The notes beneath the pieces are model-generated. The model searched no databases. It was not told where the DNA came from and was given only the letters and a program-made list of their open reading frames with translations. Shown here in pieces: positions 54,272 to 63,647 of a DNA stretch of 64,000 bases. The translations under genes and the position numbers were made by a program. How positions within the stretch are numbered: the stretch's first letter is position 1; each line of letters starts with the position of its first letter. The DNA is taken from assembly GCF_001404985.1 (NCBI RefSeq), contig NZ_JRLF01000007.1:1-64000 (forward strand), in the 5' to 3' direction. The DNA is from Flavobacterium aquidurense. GTDB taxonomy: Bacteria > Bacteroidota > Bacteroidia > Flavobacteriales > Flavobacteriaceae.

Positions 54272-54532
54272 ATGGAAGAAAAAAGAAATTTAAGAAAAGA
54301 AAGAATAGGTGTTGTTACTTCAAATAAAATGGATAAGTCTATTGTTATTGCTGAAGTAAGAAAAGTAAAACACCCATTATACGGTAAGTTCGTGTTGAAA
54401 ACAAAGAAATACGTTGCACACGACGAAACAAACGACTGTAACATTGGAGATACTGTAAGAATTAGCGAAACGCGTCCTTTAAGTAAAACAAAATGTTGGA
54501 GATTAGTTGAAATCTTAGAAAGAGCTAAATAA
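54272..54532 (+). CDS. rpsQ: 30S ribosomal protein S17
   Basis: S17 (86 residues) is an OB-fold primary 16S binder. It carries [47 protein letters not shown] and the [25 protein letters not shown] ending. ATG 54272 fits the family. rplN begins 2 bp after its stop. Confidence 0.97.
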   Translation: MEEKRNLRKERIGVVTSNKMDKSIVIAEVRKVKHPLYGKFVLKTKKYVAHDETNDCNIGDTVRISETRPLSKTKCWRLVEILERAK

Positions 54533-54534
54533 TT

Positions 54535-54903
54535 ATGGTACAACAGGAATCAAGACTAAAAGTAGCAGATAACACGGGAGCAAAAGAAGTTTTAACTATC
54601 CGTGTTTTAGGAGGTACCAAAAGAAGGTATGCCTCTGTTGGTGACAAGATTGTAGTATCTATTAAAGATGCAACTCCTAACGGTAACGTTAAAAAAGGAG
54701 CTGTTTCAACTGCAGTTGTTGTACGTACCAAAAAAGAAGTGAGAAGAGCTGATGGTTCTTATATCCGTTTCGATGACAATGCATGTGTTCTTTTGAACGC
54801 TGCAGGGGAAATGAGAGGAACTCGTGTTTTTGGTCCGGTAGCAAGAGAACTTCGTGAAAAACAATTCATGAAAATTGTATCATTAGCACCAGAAGTGCTT
54901 TAA
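54535..54903 (+). CDS. rplN: 50S ribosomal protein L14
   Basis: L14 (122 residues) lies at the subunit interface. It begins [18 protein letters not shown] and has [22 protein letters not shown] and the [24 protein letters not shown] ending, all of normal length. First gene of the classical spc set, continuous with the S10 set here. Confidence 0.98.
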
Positions 54904-54914
54904 TTCGTTTTAAG

Positions 54915-55229
54915 ATGATAAAGCTAAAAATAAAATCAGGAGATATCGTAAGAGTTATTGCTGGAGACCATAAAGGTGCTGAAGGTAAAGTTTTACGTGT
55001 TTACCGTGAGAAAAATAAAGCGATAGTTGAAGGTGTAAACATGGTTTCGAAACATACAAAACCAAGTGCTAAAAACCCTCAAGGTGGTATCGTTAAGAAA
55101 GAAGCTTCTATACAAATATCTAACATTTCACTAATTGATCCTAAAACTAAGGAAACAACTAGAGTTGGTATTAGAGTAGAAGGAGATAAGAAAGTAAGAT
55201 TTTCAAAAAAATCTAATCAAGTACTATAG
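54915..55229 (+). CDS. rplX: 50S ribosomal protein L24
   Basis: L24 (104 residues) starts 50S assembly. It has the KOW motif [38 protein letters not shown], then [26 protein letters not shown]. rplE begins 2 bp after its stop. Confidence 0.97.
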   Translation: MIKLKIKSGDIVRVIAGDHKGAEGKVLRVYREKNKAIVEGVNMVSKHTKPSAKNPQGGIVKKEASIQISNISLIDPKTKETTRVGIRVEGDKKVRFSKKSNQVL

Positions 55230-55231
55230 TA

Positions 55232-55783
55232 ATGGCATATACACCTAGACTAAAAGAAGAATATAAGAGTAGAGTGATCTCTGCTCTTAAAGAAGAATTC
55301 GGATATACAAACGTGATGCAAGTTCCAAAACTTGAAAAAATCGTTTTGAGCCGTGGAGTTGGTGCAGCTGTATCTGATAAAAAACTTATTGACTATGCAG
55401 TTGATGAGTTAACAAAGATCACTGGACAAAAAGCAGTATCTACAATTTCAAAGAAAGACGTTGCGTCATTCAAATTGAGAAAAGGGATGCCTATTGGAGC
55501 AAAAGTTACTTTACGTGGTGAAAGAATGTATGAGTTTTTAGATAGACTTATTACTTCTGCTTTACCACGCGTTAGAGATTTTAGTGGTATCAAAGCTACT
55601 GGTTTCGACGGAAGAGGTAATTACAATCTTGGAGTTTTAGAGCAAATCATTTTCCCAGAAATTGATATTGACAAAGTAAACAAAATTTCAGGAATGGATA
55701 TTACATTTGTTACTACTGCTCAAACAGACAAGGAAGCAAAGTCATTATTGGCTGAATTAGGATTACCTTTTAAAAAGAATTAA
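55232..55783 (+). CDS. rplE: 50S ribosomal protein L5
   Basis: L5 (183 residues) binds 5S rRNA and contacts P-site tRNA. It shows [49 protein letters not shown] and [30 protein letters not shown]. In enterobacteria S8 represses the spc operon by binding near this start; here the hairpin and promoter lie further on, before rpsH. Confidence 0.98.
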   Translation: MAYTPRLKEEYKSRVISALKEEFGYTNVMQVPKLEKIVLSRGVGAAVSDKKLIDYAVDELTKITGQKAVSTISKKDVASFKLRKGMPIGAKVTLRGERMYEFLDRLITSALPRVRDFSGIKATGFDGRGNYNLGVLEQIIFPEIDIDKVNKISGMDITFVTTAQTDKEAKSLLAELGLPFKKN

Positions 55784-55786
55784 GAC

Positions 55787-56056
55787 ATGGCTAAAGAATC
55801 AATGAAAGCCCGTGAGGTGAAAAGAGAGAAAACGGTAGCTAAGTATGCTGAGAAAAGAAAAGCTTTGAAAGAAGCTGGAGATTTTGAAGGTTTACAAAAA
55901 TTACCTAAAAATGCTTCACCAGTTCGTTTGCACAATCGTTGTAAATTAACAGGTAGACCAAGAGGTTATATCCGTCAATTTGGTATTTCGCGTGTAACTT
56001 TCCGTGAGATGGCTAATAATGGGTTAATTCCTGGAGTTAAAAAGGCATCTTGGTAA
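55787..56056 (+). CDS. rpsN: 30S ribosomal protein S14 (zinc-free type)
   Basis: S14 (89 residues) is the long zinc-free form: only one Cys (in [29 protein letters not shown]) instead of the CxxC...CxxC ribbon. It helps 30S head assembly. It starts 3 bp after rplE. Its last codons and stop overlap the -33 TTG of the rpsH promoter, and a 104-bp gap with regulatory features separates it from rpsH. Confidence 0.97.
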   Translation: MAKESMKAREVKREKTVAKYAEKRKALKEAGDFEGLQKLPKNASPVRLHNRCKLTGRPRGYIRQFGISRVTFREMANNGLIPGVKKASW

Positions 56057-56080
56057 TCTCGCAAAAAGTTAGTACTTTTG
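56050..56080 (+). promoter_or_regulatory. Internal promoter before rpsH (TTG-N20-TACTTTTG)
   Basis: TTG at 56050-56052, inside the end of rpsN, and TACTTTTG at 56073-56080 are 20 bp apart, a full match to the consensus. A transcript would begin near 56086 and carry the hairpin at 56111-56140 in its leader. Confidence 0.75.
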
Positions 56081-56110
56081 CAAACCAAAAAATAATTTTA
56101 ATTGATTAAA

Positions 56111-56140
56111 GGTTCGGGAGACGAGTGTCTCCCGAAAACC
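56111..56140 (+). promoter_or_regulatory. Strong hairpin in the rpsH leader
   Basis: TTCGGGAGAC and GTCTCCCGAA form a perfect 10-bp stem with a GAGT loop, and GGT/ACC extends it past a bulge. No T-run follows, so it does not look like a terminator. It ends 20 bp ahead of the rpsH ATG. It may be an autoregulatory site (S8 or another spc protein), an RNase site, or a stability element. Confidence 0.6.
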
Positions 56141-56160
56141 GTAATCGCAATCAAATACAT

Positions 56161-56559
56161 ATGTATACAGATCCTATTGCAGATTATTTGACTAGAGTTC
56201 GTAACGCTGTGGCTGCAAACCACAAAGTTGTTGAAATTCCGGCATCTAATCTAAAAAAAGAAATAACTAAGATCTTATTTGATCAAGGTTATATCTTGAG
56301 TTACAAATTTGAAGACAACTCTGTACAGGGTTCAATCAAGATCGCTTTGAAGTATGATAAAGATACTAAAGAGCCTGTAATTAAAGATATCCAAAGAATT
56401 AGTAAACCTGGTTTACGTAAATACGCAGGTGCTGCCAAATTACCAAGAATCCTTAACGGATTAGGAATTGCTATTGTTTCAACTTCAAAAGGTCTTATGA
56501 CTGGAAAACAAGCGAAACAATTAAATGTAGGTGGTGAAGTAATTTGTTACGTATACTAA
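56161..56559 (+). CDS. rpsH: 30S ribosomal protein S8
   Basis: S8 (132 residues) binds helix 21 of 16S rRNA. It starts MYTDPIADYLTRVRNAVAANHKVVEIPASNLKKEI and ends with GIAIVSTSKGLMTGKQAKQLNVGGEVICYVY. ATG 56161 matches the family start; the ORF extension upstream runs through the hairpin and is not coding. S8 is the spc repressor in E. coli, so the promoter and hairpin just upstream could serve feedback control. Confidence 0.97.
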   Translation: MYTDPIADYLTRVRNAVAANHKVVEIPASNLKKEITKILFDQGYILSYKFEDNSVQGSIKIALKYDKDTKEPVIKDIQRISKPGLRKYAGAAKLPRILNGLGIAIVSTSKGLMTGKQAKQLNVGGEVICYVY

Positions 56560-56577
56560 TTTTAAAGACTAAATAAG

Positions 56578-57120
56578 ATGTCAAGAATAGGTAAAAGCCC
56601 AATTGTAATAGCTGCTGGAGTAACTGTTGAAGTTAAAGATGGTATTATTACAGTAAAAGGAAAAAAAGGTCAACTAACTCAGGAGTTTTCGGACATTACT
56701 GTAAAAGTTGAAGGCGATCAAGTTTTATTAGAAAGATCGTCTGATCATAAAGACCAAAGAGCAAAACACGGATTATACAGATCATTGATCAATAATATGA
56801 TTATTGGTGTATCTGAAGGTTTTACAAAAGAACTTGAATTAGTTGGAGTTGGTTATAGAGCTTCAAACCAAGGTCAAAAATTAGATTTAGCTCTTGGATA
56901 TTCTCACAATATTGTTTTAGAAATTGCTCCTGAAGTAGCTTTAGAAACAATATCTGAAAAAGGTAAAAACCCTATTGTAAAATTAACATCATTTGACAAA
57001 CAACTTTTAGGACAGGTTGCTGCGAAAATCAGAGGTTTCCGTAAGCCTGAGCCGTACAAAGGAAAAGGTGTTAAATTTGTGGGTGAAGTATTAAGAAGAA
57101 AAGCAGGTAAATCAGCTTAA
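56578..57120 (+). CDS. rplF: 50S ribosomal protein L6
   Basis: L6 (180 residues) has two related alpha/beta domains: [30 protein letters not shown] and, in the second, [24 protein letters not shown], ending in [31 protein letters not shown]. It binds near the sarcin-ricin loop. 18 bp after rpsH. Confidence 0.98.
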   Translation: MSRIGKSPIVIAAGVTVEVKDGIITVKGKKGQLTQEFSDITVKVEGDQVLLERSSDHKDQRAKHGLYRSLINNMIIGVSEGFTKELELVGVGYRASNQGQKLDLALGYSHNIVLEIAPEVALETISEKGKNPIVKLTSFDKQLLGQVAAKIRGFRKPEPYKGKGVKFVGEVLRRKAGKSA

Positions 57121-57131
57121 AAAATAAGATT

Positions 57132-57482
57132 ATGTCATTAACAAAATCTGATAGAAGACAGAGAATTAGATTCAGAATTAGAAAATCGATTAGTGGTACT
57201 GCTGCTAACCCAAGACTATCTGTATTTAGAAGTAACAAGGAAATTTACGCTCAACTTATTGATGATGTAAATGGAGTTACTATTTTAGCTGCATCTTCAA
57301 GAGAAAAAGAAATAGGAAAAGGTACTAACGTTGAAGTCGCTGCTGCTGTTGGAAAACTAGTTGCAGAGAAAGCGTTAAAAGCCGGGATCGAGACCATCAC
57401 TTTTGATAGAGGTGGATATTTGTATCACGGTCGTATTAAATCATTAGCAGAAGGCGCAAGAGCGGCTGGACTTAAATTCTAA
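57132..57482 (+). CDS. rplR: 50S ribosomal protein L18
   Basis: L18 (116 residues) binds 5S rRNA. It has [38 protein letters not shown] and [28 protein letters not shown], both standard. 11 bp after rplF and 6 bp before rpsE. Confidence 0.98.
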   Translation: MSLTKSDRRQRIRFRIRKSISGTAANPRLSVFRSNKEIYAQLIDDVNGVTILAASSREKEIGKGTNVEVAAAVGKLVAEKALKAGIETITFDRGGYLYHGRIKSLAEGARAAGLKF

Positions 57483-57488
57483 TATATT

Positions 57489-58010
57489 ATGTCTAAATAC
57501 AAAAATGTAGAATTGGTAAAACCAAGTGGTCTTGAACTTAAAGATCGTCTGGTAAGTGTTAATCGTGTTACTAAAGTTACAAAGGGTGGTAGAGCTTTCG
57601 GTTTTTCTGCTATTGTAGTTGTAGGTGATGAAAACGGAGTAGTTGGTCATGGATTAGGAAAATCTAAAGACGTTTCTGAAGCAATTGCGAAAGCAGTAGA
57701 AGATGCTAAGAAAAATTTAGTAAAAATTCCTTTGAACGGACAATCTGTTCCTCACGAACAAAAAGGTAAATTTGGTGGTGCACGTGTATTCTTAATTCCT
57801 GCTTCTCATGGTACAGGAGTTATTGCTGGTGGAGCTGTTCGTTCAGTTCTTGAATCAGTTGGTATTCACGATGTATTATCTAAATCTCAAGGATCATCAA
57901 ATCCTCATAACGTAGTGAAAGCAACTTTTGATGCTTTATTACAAATGAGAAGCGCTCACACTGTTGCAAAACAAAGAGGTGTTTCTTTAGAAAAAGTTTT
58001 TAAAGGTTAA
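57489..58010 (+). CDS. rpsE: 30S ribosomal protein S5
   Basis: S5 (173 residues) contributes to the mRNA channel and accuracy. It shows [89 protein letters not shown]. Full length. rpmD follows after 12 bp. Confidence 0.98.
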   Translation: MSKYKNVELVKPSGLELKDRLVSVNRVTKVTKGGRAFGFSAIVVVGDENGVVGHGLGKSKDVSEAIAKAVEDAKKNLVKIPLNGQSVPHEQKGKFGGARVFLIPASHGTGVIAGGAVRSVLESVGIHDVLSKSQGSSNPHNVVKATFDALLQMRSAHTVAKQRGVSLEKVFKG

Positions 58011-58022
58011 TTCAAGGAAATT

Positions 58023-58205
58023 ATGGCTAAATTATTAGTAAAACAAGTAAGAAGCAAAATCAACTGCCCTCTTTCTCAAAAAAGAGGTTTGGAAGCTTTA
58101 GGTCTACGTAAAATGGGACAAGTTGTAGAGCATGATTCAAATCCTGCAATCCTTGGGATGATAAACAAAGTTAAACACTTAGTTTCTGTAGAAGAAGCTA
58201 AATAA
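58023..58205 (+). CDS. rpmD: 50S ribosomal protein L30
   Basis: L30 (60 residues) has [52 protein letters not shown], the bacterial short form. It lies between rpsE and rplO as usual. Confidence 0.97.
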   Translation: MAKLLVKQVRSKINCPLSQKRGLEALGLRKMGQVVEHDSNPAILGMINKVKHLVSVEEAK

Positions 58206-58216
58206 CAAATACTGTT

Positions 58217-58669
58217 ATGAATTTAAGTAACTTACAACCAGCTGAAGGGTCAACACACAATCAAAATAAAAGATTAGGTAGAGGAGAAGGTTCAGGAAAA
58301 GGTGGTACTTCTGCAAGAGGTCACAAAGGAGCAAAATCTCGTTCTGGTTATTCTAAAAAGATTGGTTTTGAGGGAGGGCAAATGCCACTTCAAAGACGTG
58401 TGCCTAAGTTTGGTTTCACAAACATCAATCGTAAAGAATACGAAGGTGTTAATTTAGATACGCTTCAATTATTAGTAGACAATGGTGTGATTACTGATTC
58501 TGTTTCTATGACAGATTTCGTAGCAAATCGTCTGGCTACCAAAAATGAAATCGTTAAGATTTTAGGTAGAGGAGAATTGAAAGCAAAATTAAAAGTAACT
58601 GCCCACAAATTTACTGCTACTGCTAAAGCTGCTATTGAAGCTGCTGGAGGAGAAGCTGTAACTATATAA
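58217..58669 (+). CDS. rplO: 50S ribosomal protein L15
   Basis: L15 (150 residues) is a late 50S assembly protein. It has the basic Gly-rich N-terminus (RLGRGEGSGKGGTSARGHKGAKSRSG), FEGGQMPLQRRVPKFGF and a C-terminal KLKVTAHKFTATAKAAIEAAGGEAVTI. secY starts 13 bp later. Confidence 0.98.
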   Translation: MNLSNLQPAEGSTHNQNKRLGRGEGSGKGGTSARGHKGAKSRSGYSKKIGFEGGQMPLQRRVPKFGFTNINRKEYEGVNLDTLQLLVDNGVITDSVSMTDFVANRLATKNEIVKILGRGELKAKLKVTAHKFTATAKAAIEAAGGEAVTI

Positions 58670-58682
58670 CTTATCTATTAAG

Positions 58683-60029
58683 ATGAAGAAATTTATTGAA
58701 TCAATAAGTAATGTTTGGAAAATCGAAGAACTGAAAAACAGAATCTTAATTACATTAGGATTGCTTTTAGTATATCGTTTTGGTGCACATGTAACGCTAC
58801 CTGGAATTGACGCAACTCAATTAACAGGTTTAGCGGGACAAACTAAAAATGGTTTAGGATCAATCCTAGACATGTTTACAGGAGGTGCTTTCTCTAAAGC
58901 TTCAGTTTTTGCTTTAGGAATTATGCCTTATATTTCTGCATCTATTGTTGTTCAGTTAATGGGAATTGCTATTCCTTATTTACAAAAACTTCAGAACGAT
59001 GGAGAGAGTGGTAGAAAAAAGATTAATCAAATCACTCGTTGGTTGACTATAGCTATTACACTGGTTCAAGGTCCAACTTATATCTATAATTTATACAGAA
59101 CGTTACCTGGAAGTGCATTCTTACTAGGCTTTAATTCACCAGAATTTTTGTTTTCTTCTGTTATTATCTTAGTTACAGGTACAATTTTTGCTATGTGGCT
59201 TGGAGAAAAAATTACGGATAAAGGTATTGGAAATGGAATTTCATTATTGATTATGGTTGGTATCTTAGCTCGTTTACCGCAAGCTTTTATACAAGAATTT
59301 ACAACCAGAGTTACCAATAACAATGGAGGTCCAATGTTGTTAGTTATTGAAATTATTGTGTGGTTATTAGTAATCATTTCTTGTGTATTGCTTACAATGG
59401 CAGTACGTAGAATTCCTGTTCAGTACGCTCGTCGTACAACAAGTGGGGATTACGAGCAAGATTTAGCAGGTGGTAATAGACAATGGATTCCTCTAAAGCT
59501 TAATGCTTCTGGAGTTATGCCAATCATCTTTGCTCAGGCAATTATGTTTATACCTGCAGCTGTAGCTGGATTGTCTAAATCAGACACATCACAATCTATT
59601 GTTGGTGCATTTAGTAATATCTTTGGTTTTTGGTATAATTTTGTTTTTGCAACTTTAATTATTGTATTTACATTCTTTTATACTGCGATCACTGTACCTA
59701 CTAACAAGATGGCCGATGATTTAAAAAGAAGTGGTGGTTTTATTCCTGGCGTTCGTCCAGGGGCTGAAACTTCAGACTTCCTTGATAAAGTGATGTCTTT
59801 AATAACTTTCCCAGGATCTTTATTCCTTGCTTTGATTGCTGTGTTCCCAGCTATTGTTGTAAGTATTATGGATGTACAACAATCTTGGGCAATGTTTTTT
59901 GGAGGTACCTCATTAATAATTATGGTTGGAGTTGCAATAGATACTATTCAACAAATCAATTCATACTTGTTAAACAAACATTATGATGGTTTAATGAAGA
60001 CTGGTAAAAATAGAAAAGCAGTAGCTTAA
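58683..60029 (+). CDS. secY: Protein translocase subunit SecY
   Basis: SecY (448 residues) is the channel of the Sec translocon, with ten predicted membrane helices. It has the plug-region opening [59 protein letters not shown], and the [29 protein letters not shown] cytoplasmic loop used by ribosomes and SecA. It is followed directly by infA (7 bp), with no adk or map in between. Confidence 0.98.
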   Translation: MKKFIESISNVWKIEELKNRILITLGLLLVYRFGAHVTLPGIDATQLTGLAGQTKNGLGSILDMFTGGAFSKASVFALGIMPYISASIVVQLMGIAIPYLQKLQNDGESGRKKINQITRWLTIAITLVQGPTYIYNLYRTLPGSAFLLGFNSPEFLFSSVIILVTGTIFAMWLGEKITDKGIGNGISLLIMVGILARLPQAFIQEFTTRVTNNNGGPMLLVIEIIVWLLVIISCVLLTMAVRRIPVQYARRTTSGDYEQDLAGGNRQWIPLKLNASGVMPIIFAQAIMFIPAAVAGLSKSDTSQSIVGAFSNIFGFWYNFVFATLIIVFTFFYTAITVPTNKMADDLKRSGGFIPGVRPGAETSDFLDKVMSLITFPGSLFLALIAVFPAIVVSIMDVQQSWAMFFGGTSLIIMVGVAIDTIQQINSYLLNKHYDGLMKTGKNRKAVA

Positions 60030-60036
60030 TTTTTAT

Positions 60037-60252
60037 ATGGCAAAACAATCAGCAATAGAACAAGACGGATCAATCATCGAAGCATTATCAAATGCGATGT
60101 TCCGTGTAGAGTTAGAAAATGGACATGTCGTAATTGCTCATATTTCTGGTAAAATGCGTATGCATTACATCAAGTTATTACCTGGTGATAAAGTGAAACT
60201 AGAAATGAGTCCTTATGATTTGTCAAAAGCAAGAATTACTTATCGATATTAA
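60037..60252 (+). CDS. infA: Translation initiation factor IF-1
   Basis: IF-1 (71 residues) is an S1/OB-fold protein that blocks the A site in initiation. It has [67 protein letters not shown], complete. It sits between secY and rpmJ. Confidence 0.98.
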   Translation: MAKQSAIEQDGSIIEALSNAMFRVELENGHVVIAHISGKMRMHYIKLLPGDKVKLEMSPYDLSKARITYRY

Positions 60253-60264
60253 AGGATATTCACT

Positions 60265-60381
60265 ATGAAAGTTAGAGCATCAGTAAAAAAGAGAAGTCCC
60301 GAGTGCATCATTGTGCGTAGAAAAGGGAGATTGTACGTAATAAACAAAAAGAATCCTAGATTTAAACAAAGACAAGGATAA
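60265..60381 (+). CDS. rpmJ: 50S ribosomal protein L36 (zinc-free type)
   Basis: A 38-residue protein reads [20 protein letters not shown] and then [18 protein letters not shown]. It is clearly L36 by its start and RFKQRQG end, but of the four zinc ligands (C-x2-C-x12-C-x4-H) only one Cys (14) remains, so it is the zinc-free form. It lies 12 bp after infA and 2 bp before rpsM, its standard place. Confidence 0.95.
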   Translation: MKVRASVKKRSPECIIVRRKGRLYVINKKNPRFKQRQG

Positions 60382-60383
60382 TT

Positions 60384-60758
60384 ATGGCAAGAATAGCAGG
60401 GGTAGATATCCCAAAAAATAAAAGAGGTGTTATAGCACTTACCTATATCTTTGGATTAGGAAGAAGTAGAGCTATTGAGATTTTAGAAAAAGCTCAAGTT
60501 AGCCAAGACAAAAAAGTTCAAGATTGGAATGATGATGAGATCGGAGCGATTCGTGATGCTGTTTCATTTTACAAAATTGAAGGAGAATTACGTTCTGAAG
60601 TTTCTTTAAACATCAAACGTTTGATGGATATTGGTTGTTACAGAGGTATTCGTCATAGATCTGGTCTTCCGTTAAGAGGACAAAGAACTAAAAACAACTC
60701 TAGAACAAGAAAAGGTAAAAGAAAAACTGTTGCTAACAAGAAAAAAGCAACTAAATAA
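60384..60758 (+). CDS. rpsM: 30S ribosomal protein S13
   Basis: S13 (124 residues) bridges the subunits and touches P-site tRNA. It shows [70 protein letters not shown], with the basic C-terminal tail. It begins 2 bp after rpmJ and heads the alpha set. Confidence 0.98.
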   Translation: MARIAGVDIPKNKRGVIALTYIFGLGRSRAIEILEKAQVSQDKKVQDWNDDEIGAIRDAVSFYKIEGELRSEVSLNIKRLMDIGCYRGIRHRSGLPLRGQRTKNNSRTRKGKRKTVANKKKATK

Positions 60759-60766
60759 TAAGTAAT

Positions 60767-61150
60767 ATGGCTAAAGCAACTGCAAAAAAACGTAAAGTTA
60801 TCGTTGAATCAACGGGAGAAGCTCATATTTCTGCTACCTTCAATAACATCATTATTTCTTTGACTAACAAAAAAGGTGAAGTTATTTCTTGGTCTTCAGC
60901 TGGTAAAATGGGTTTCAGAGGTTCTAAAAAGAATACTCCATACGCAGCCCAAATGGCAGCAGAAGATTGTAGTAAAGTAGCTCTTGAGGCTGGACTTAAA
61001 AAAGTGAAAGTTTATGTAAAAGGACCAGGAAACGGGCGTGAGTCTGCTATCCGTTCTATTCATAACGGTGGAATTGAAGTTACAGAGATTATCGATGTTA
61101 CTCCAATGCCTCACAACGGATGTCGTCCTCCAAAAAGACGTAGAGTTTAA
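60767..61150 (+). CDS. rpsK: 30S ribosomal protein S11
   Basis: S11 (127 residues) sits on the 30S platform. It has [101 protein letters not shown]. An unusually long 95-bp gap follows before rpsD, containing a possible leader structure. Confidence 0.98.
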   Translation: MAKATAKKRKVIVESTGEAHISATFNNIIISLTNKKGEVISWSSAGKMGFRGSKKNTPYAAQMAAEDCSKVALEAGLKKVKVYVKGPGNGRESAIRSIHNGGIEVTEIIDVTPMPHNGCRPPKRRRV

Positions 61151-61173
61151 TTTTATTTATTTATAGTATAAAC

Positions 61174-61227
61174 AAGGTAGAATATAGATTATCGAAGGAT
61201 TTGACCTGAATTCATAATCTCTACCTT
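61174..61227 (+). promoter_or_regulatory. Candidate structured leader upstream of rpsD
   Basis: AAGGTAG (61174-61180) and AGATTAT (61186-61192) pair with CTACCTT (61221-61227) and ATAATCT (61214-61220), giving a 14-bp stem with a 5-nt bulge and a 21-nt loop. It ends 18 bp before the rpsD start and is not followed by a T-run. S4 is the alpha-operon repressor in E. coli and controls its own gene in Bacillus, so an S4-binding leader is plausible here; that link is inference. Confidence 0.55.
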
Positions 61228-61245
61228 AAATTTAATTTTTTAGAA

Positions 61246-61851
61246 ATGGCAAGATATACTGGTCCAAAAACTAGAATTGCTCGTAAATTTGGCGAAGCAA
61301 TCTTCGGAGATGATAAATCTTTCGAAAAAAGAAATTACCCACCTGGACAACACGGGATGGCTAAAAAAAGAGGTAAAAAATCTGAGTACGCTGTTCAGTT
61401 AATGGAAAAGCAAAAAGCTAAATATTCTTACGGAATTTTAGAAAAACAATTCAGAAATTTATTCAAAAAAGCATCAGCTACTAAAGGTGTTACTGGTGAA
61501 GTTCTTTTACAATTATGTGAAGCAAGATTAGATAACGTTGTTTTTAGAATGGGTATCGCTCCTTCTAGAAGAGGTGCTAGACAATTAGTTTCTCACAGAC
61601 ACGTTACTGTAAATGGTGAAGTTGTAAATATCGCTTCTTACCACCTTAAGCCTGGTGATAAAGTTGCAGTTCGTGAAAAATCTAAATCTTTAGAAGCTAT
61701 CGAACGTTCTTTATCAAATTCAAGTCATGTTTATGAATGGATTACTTGGAACAATGATCTTAAAGAAGGAACTTTCGTTTCTGTACCTGCAAGACTTCAA
61801 ATTCCAGAAAACATTAAAGAACAATTAATCGTAGAGTTGTACAACAAATAA
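61246..61851 (+). CDS. rpsD: 30S ribosomal protein S4
   Basis: S4 (201 residues) nucleates 30S assembly. It has [20 protein letters not shown], the [43 protein letters not shown] block, and the S4 RNA-binding domain [45 protein letters not shown]. The N-terminal zinc-finger Cys residues of some S4 proteins are absent. The upstream stem (61174-61227) may regulate it. Confidence 0.98.
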   Translation: MARYTGPKTRIARKFGEAIFGDDKSFEKRNYPPGQHGMAKKRGKKSEYAVQLMEKQKAKYSYGILEKQFRNLFKKASATKGVTGEVLLQLCEARLDNVVFRMGIAPSRRGARQLVSHRHVTVNGEVVNIASYHLKPGDKVAVREKSKSLEAIERSLSNSSHVYEWITWNNDLKEGTFVSVPARLQIPENIKEQLIVELYNK

Positions 61852-61872
61852 TAATTGACTTAGTCGAAATTT

Positions 61873-62865
61873 ATGGCAATATTTAATTTTCAAAAGCCCG
61901 ATAAAGTTATCATGATCGATTCAACCGATTTTGAAGGTAAATTCGAATTTAGACCTTTAGAACCTGGTTATGGATTGACAGTTGGTAATGCACTTAGAAG
62001 AGTTTTGCTTTCAGCATTAGAAGGTTATGCAATTACATCTGTTCGTATCGAAGGTGTAGATCATGAGTTTTCTACTATTTCAGGTGTTGTTGAAGATGTT
62101 ACCGAAATTATCCTTAATCTAAAACAAGTGCGTTTCAAACGTCAAATTGAAGATATAGATAATGAAGCAGTTACAATTTCTGTTTCTGGTAAAGATCAAC
62201 TAACAGCAGGTGATTTTCAAAAATTTATTTCAGGTTTCCAAGTTCTGAATCCAGACCTTGTTATCTGTAATTTAGATTCTAAAATCAAATTGAACTTCGA
62301 TTTAACAATCGAAAAAGGTAGAGGATATGTTCCTGCTGAGGAGAACAAAAAACAGAACGCTGCAATTGGTACTATTTTTACTGACTCTATTTTTACTCCG
62401 GTAAAAAATGTAAAATATGCAATTGAAAACTTCCGTGTTGAGCAAAAAACAGATTATGAAAAATTAGTTTTTGAAATCAAAACTGATGGATCTATTAATC
62501 CAAAAGATGCTCTTACTGAAGCTGCTAAAGTTTTAATTCACCACTTCATGTTATTTTCTGACGAAAGAATTACACTCGAGGCTGACGAAATTGCACAAAC
62601 AGAATCGTATGATGAAGAGTCATTGCATATGAGACAATTGCTTAAAACTAAGCTTGTTGATATGGATTTATCTGTGAGAGCATTAAATTGCTTGAAAGCG
62701 GCTGAAGTTGATACACTTGGTGATTTAGTATCGTTCAATAAAAATGACCTAATGAAATTCCGTAATTTTGGTAAAAAATCTTTAACTGAGCTAGATGAAC
62801 TTGTAGCTGTTAAGAATTTAACTTTCGGAATGGACTTAGCTAAATACAAATTAGATAAAGAATAA
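61873..62865 (+). CDS. rpoA: DNA-directed RNA polymerase subunit alpha
   Basis: The 330-residue alpha subunit has an N-terminal assembly domain ([68 protein letters not shown]) and a C-terminal DNA-binding domain (about 250-325; [50 protein letters not shown]). Full-length. rplQ follows after a 36-bp gap that contains a short palindrome. Confidence 0.98.
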   Translation: MAIFNFQKPDKVIMIDSTDFEGKFEFRPLEPGYGLTVGNALRRVLLSALEGYAITSVRIEGVDHEFSTISGVVEDVTEIILNLKQVRFKRQIEDIDNEAVTISVSGKDQLTAGDFQKFISGFQVLNPDLVICNLDSKIKLNFDLTIEKGRGYVPAEENKKQNAAIGTIFTDSIFTPVKNVKYAIENFRVEQKTDYEKLVFEIKTDGSINPKDALTEAAKVLIHHFMLFSDERITLEADEIAQTESYDEESLHMRQLLKTKLVDMDLSVRALNCLKAAEVDTLGDLVSFNKNDLMKFRNFGKKSLTELDELVAVKNLTFGMDLAKYKLDKE

Positions 62866-62868
62866 TTC

Positions 62869-62886
62869 AATCCCGCTTGCGGGATT
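62869..62886. repeat. AATCCCGC-TT-GCGGGATT palindrome between rpoA and rplQ
   Basis: An 18-bp perfect palindrome fills the centre of the rpoA-rplQ gap. It resembles the TCCCG...CGGGA palindromes at 20038 and 25805, one of which is also followed by TAAATT. In RNA it forms a 7-bp hairpin with a CTTG loop; this could set rplQ level. Confidence 0.6.
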
Positions 62887-62901
62887 AAATTTAAAATAGC
62901 A

Positions 62902-63393
62902 ATGAGACACGGAAAAAAATTCAATCACTTAAGCAGACAGACTGGACATAGAAAAGCTATGCTAGCTAATATGGCTTGTTCTCTTATTGAGCACAAACGT
63001 ATTAACACTACTGTTGCTAAAGCTAAAGCGCTTAAACAATTCGTTGAGCCTTTAATCACAAAATCAAAAGAAGATACGACTCACAATCGTCGTATTGTTT
63101 TTGCTTACTTACGTAGCAAATATGCGGTAACTGATTTATTCAGAGACGTAGCTGCTAAAGTTGGAGACCGTCCAGGTGGATACACTCGTATCATTAAAGT
63201 TGGAAATCGTTTGGGAGATAATGCTGATATGGCAATGATCGAACTTGTAGATTTCAATGAACTTTACAATGGTGGTAAAAAAGAAGTTAAAAAAGCTAAA
63301 AGCCGTCGTGGTGGTAAAGCAAAAAAAGCTGAGGAGACTACTCCAGAAGCTCCAGCTGCTGAATCAGAATCGACTACTGAAGCTTCTGAATAA
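62902..63393 (+). CDS. rplQ: 50S ribosomal protein L17 (with C-terminal extension)
   Basis: L17 (163 residues) has the core [37 protein letters not shown] and [20 protein letters not shown] (about residues 1-118), followed by a low-complexity basic/acidic tail ([22 protein letters not shown], then Glu/Ser/Ala-rich) of some 45 residues. Longer L17 tails are common in Bacteroidota. Last gene of the ribosomal cluster; a strong terminator follows. Confidence 0.97.
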   Translation: MRHGKKFNHLSRQTGHRKAMLANMACSLIEHKRINTTVAKAKALKQFVEPLITKSKEDTTHNRRIVFAYLRSKYAVTDLFRDVAAKVGDRPGGYTRIIKVGNRLGDNADMAMIELVDFNELYNGGKKEVKKAKSRRGGKAKKAEETTPEAPAAESESTTEASE

Positions 63394-63421
63394 TTATGAA
63401 AGTAATGATTCTATAGAAATC

Positions 63422-63458
63422 AAGGATAAGCTAATTTTTAGTTTATCCTTTTTTTTTG
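63422..63458 (+). terminator. Terminator of the ribosomal super-cluster
   Basis: Twelve-bp arms (63422-63433 and 63439-63450, one G-U pair) and a T-run of about ten follow the rplQ stop by 29 bp. Confidence 0.9.
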
Positions 63459-63538
63459 GATTTTTTTTAAAATAGTTTGAAATGTAACTTATTTTAAAAC
63501 TTAGGTTTTAATTTTATGAATGAAATTTTTAAAAAATC

Positions 63539-63569
63539 TTGGAAGCACTCTTTTAAAGAAGTAAATTTG
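63539..63569 (+). promoter_or_regulatory. Promoter of carA (TTG-N20-TAAATTTG)
   Basis: TTG at 63539-63541 and TAAATTTG at 63562-63569 are 20 bp apart, a full match to the housekeeping promoter. It leaves a leader of about 73 nt before carA. Confidence 0.8.
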
Positions 63570-63647
63570 CAAAATATCTAATTACAAATGAAATCAGCAA
63601 CGCGGGTTTCATGAAACAATTGAAAAAGAAACAATACAAATTAAATA

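Noticed and set aside
62538..62924. Minus-strand open frame of 128 codons opposite rpoA and the rplQ start
   Set aside because: Overlaps essential, fully conserved genes; Ser/Leu-rich shadow without a promoter.
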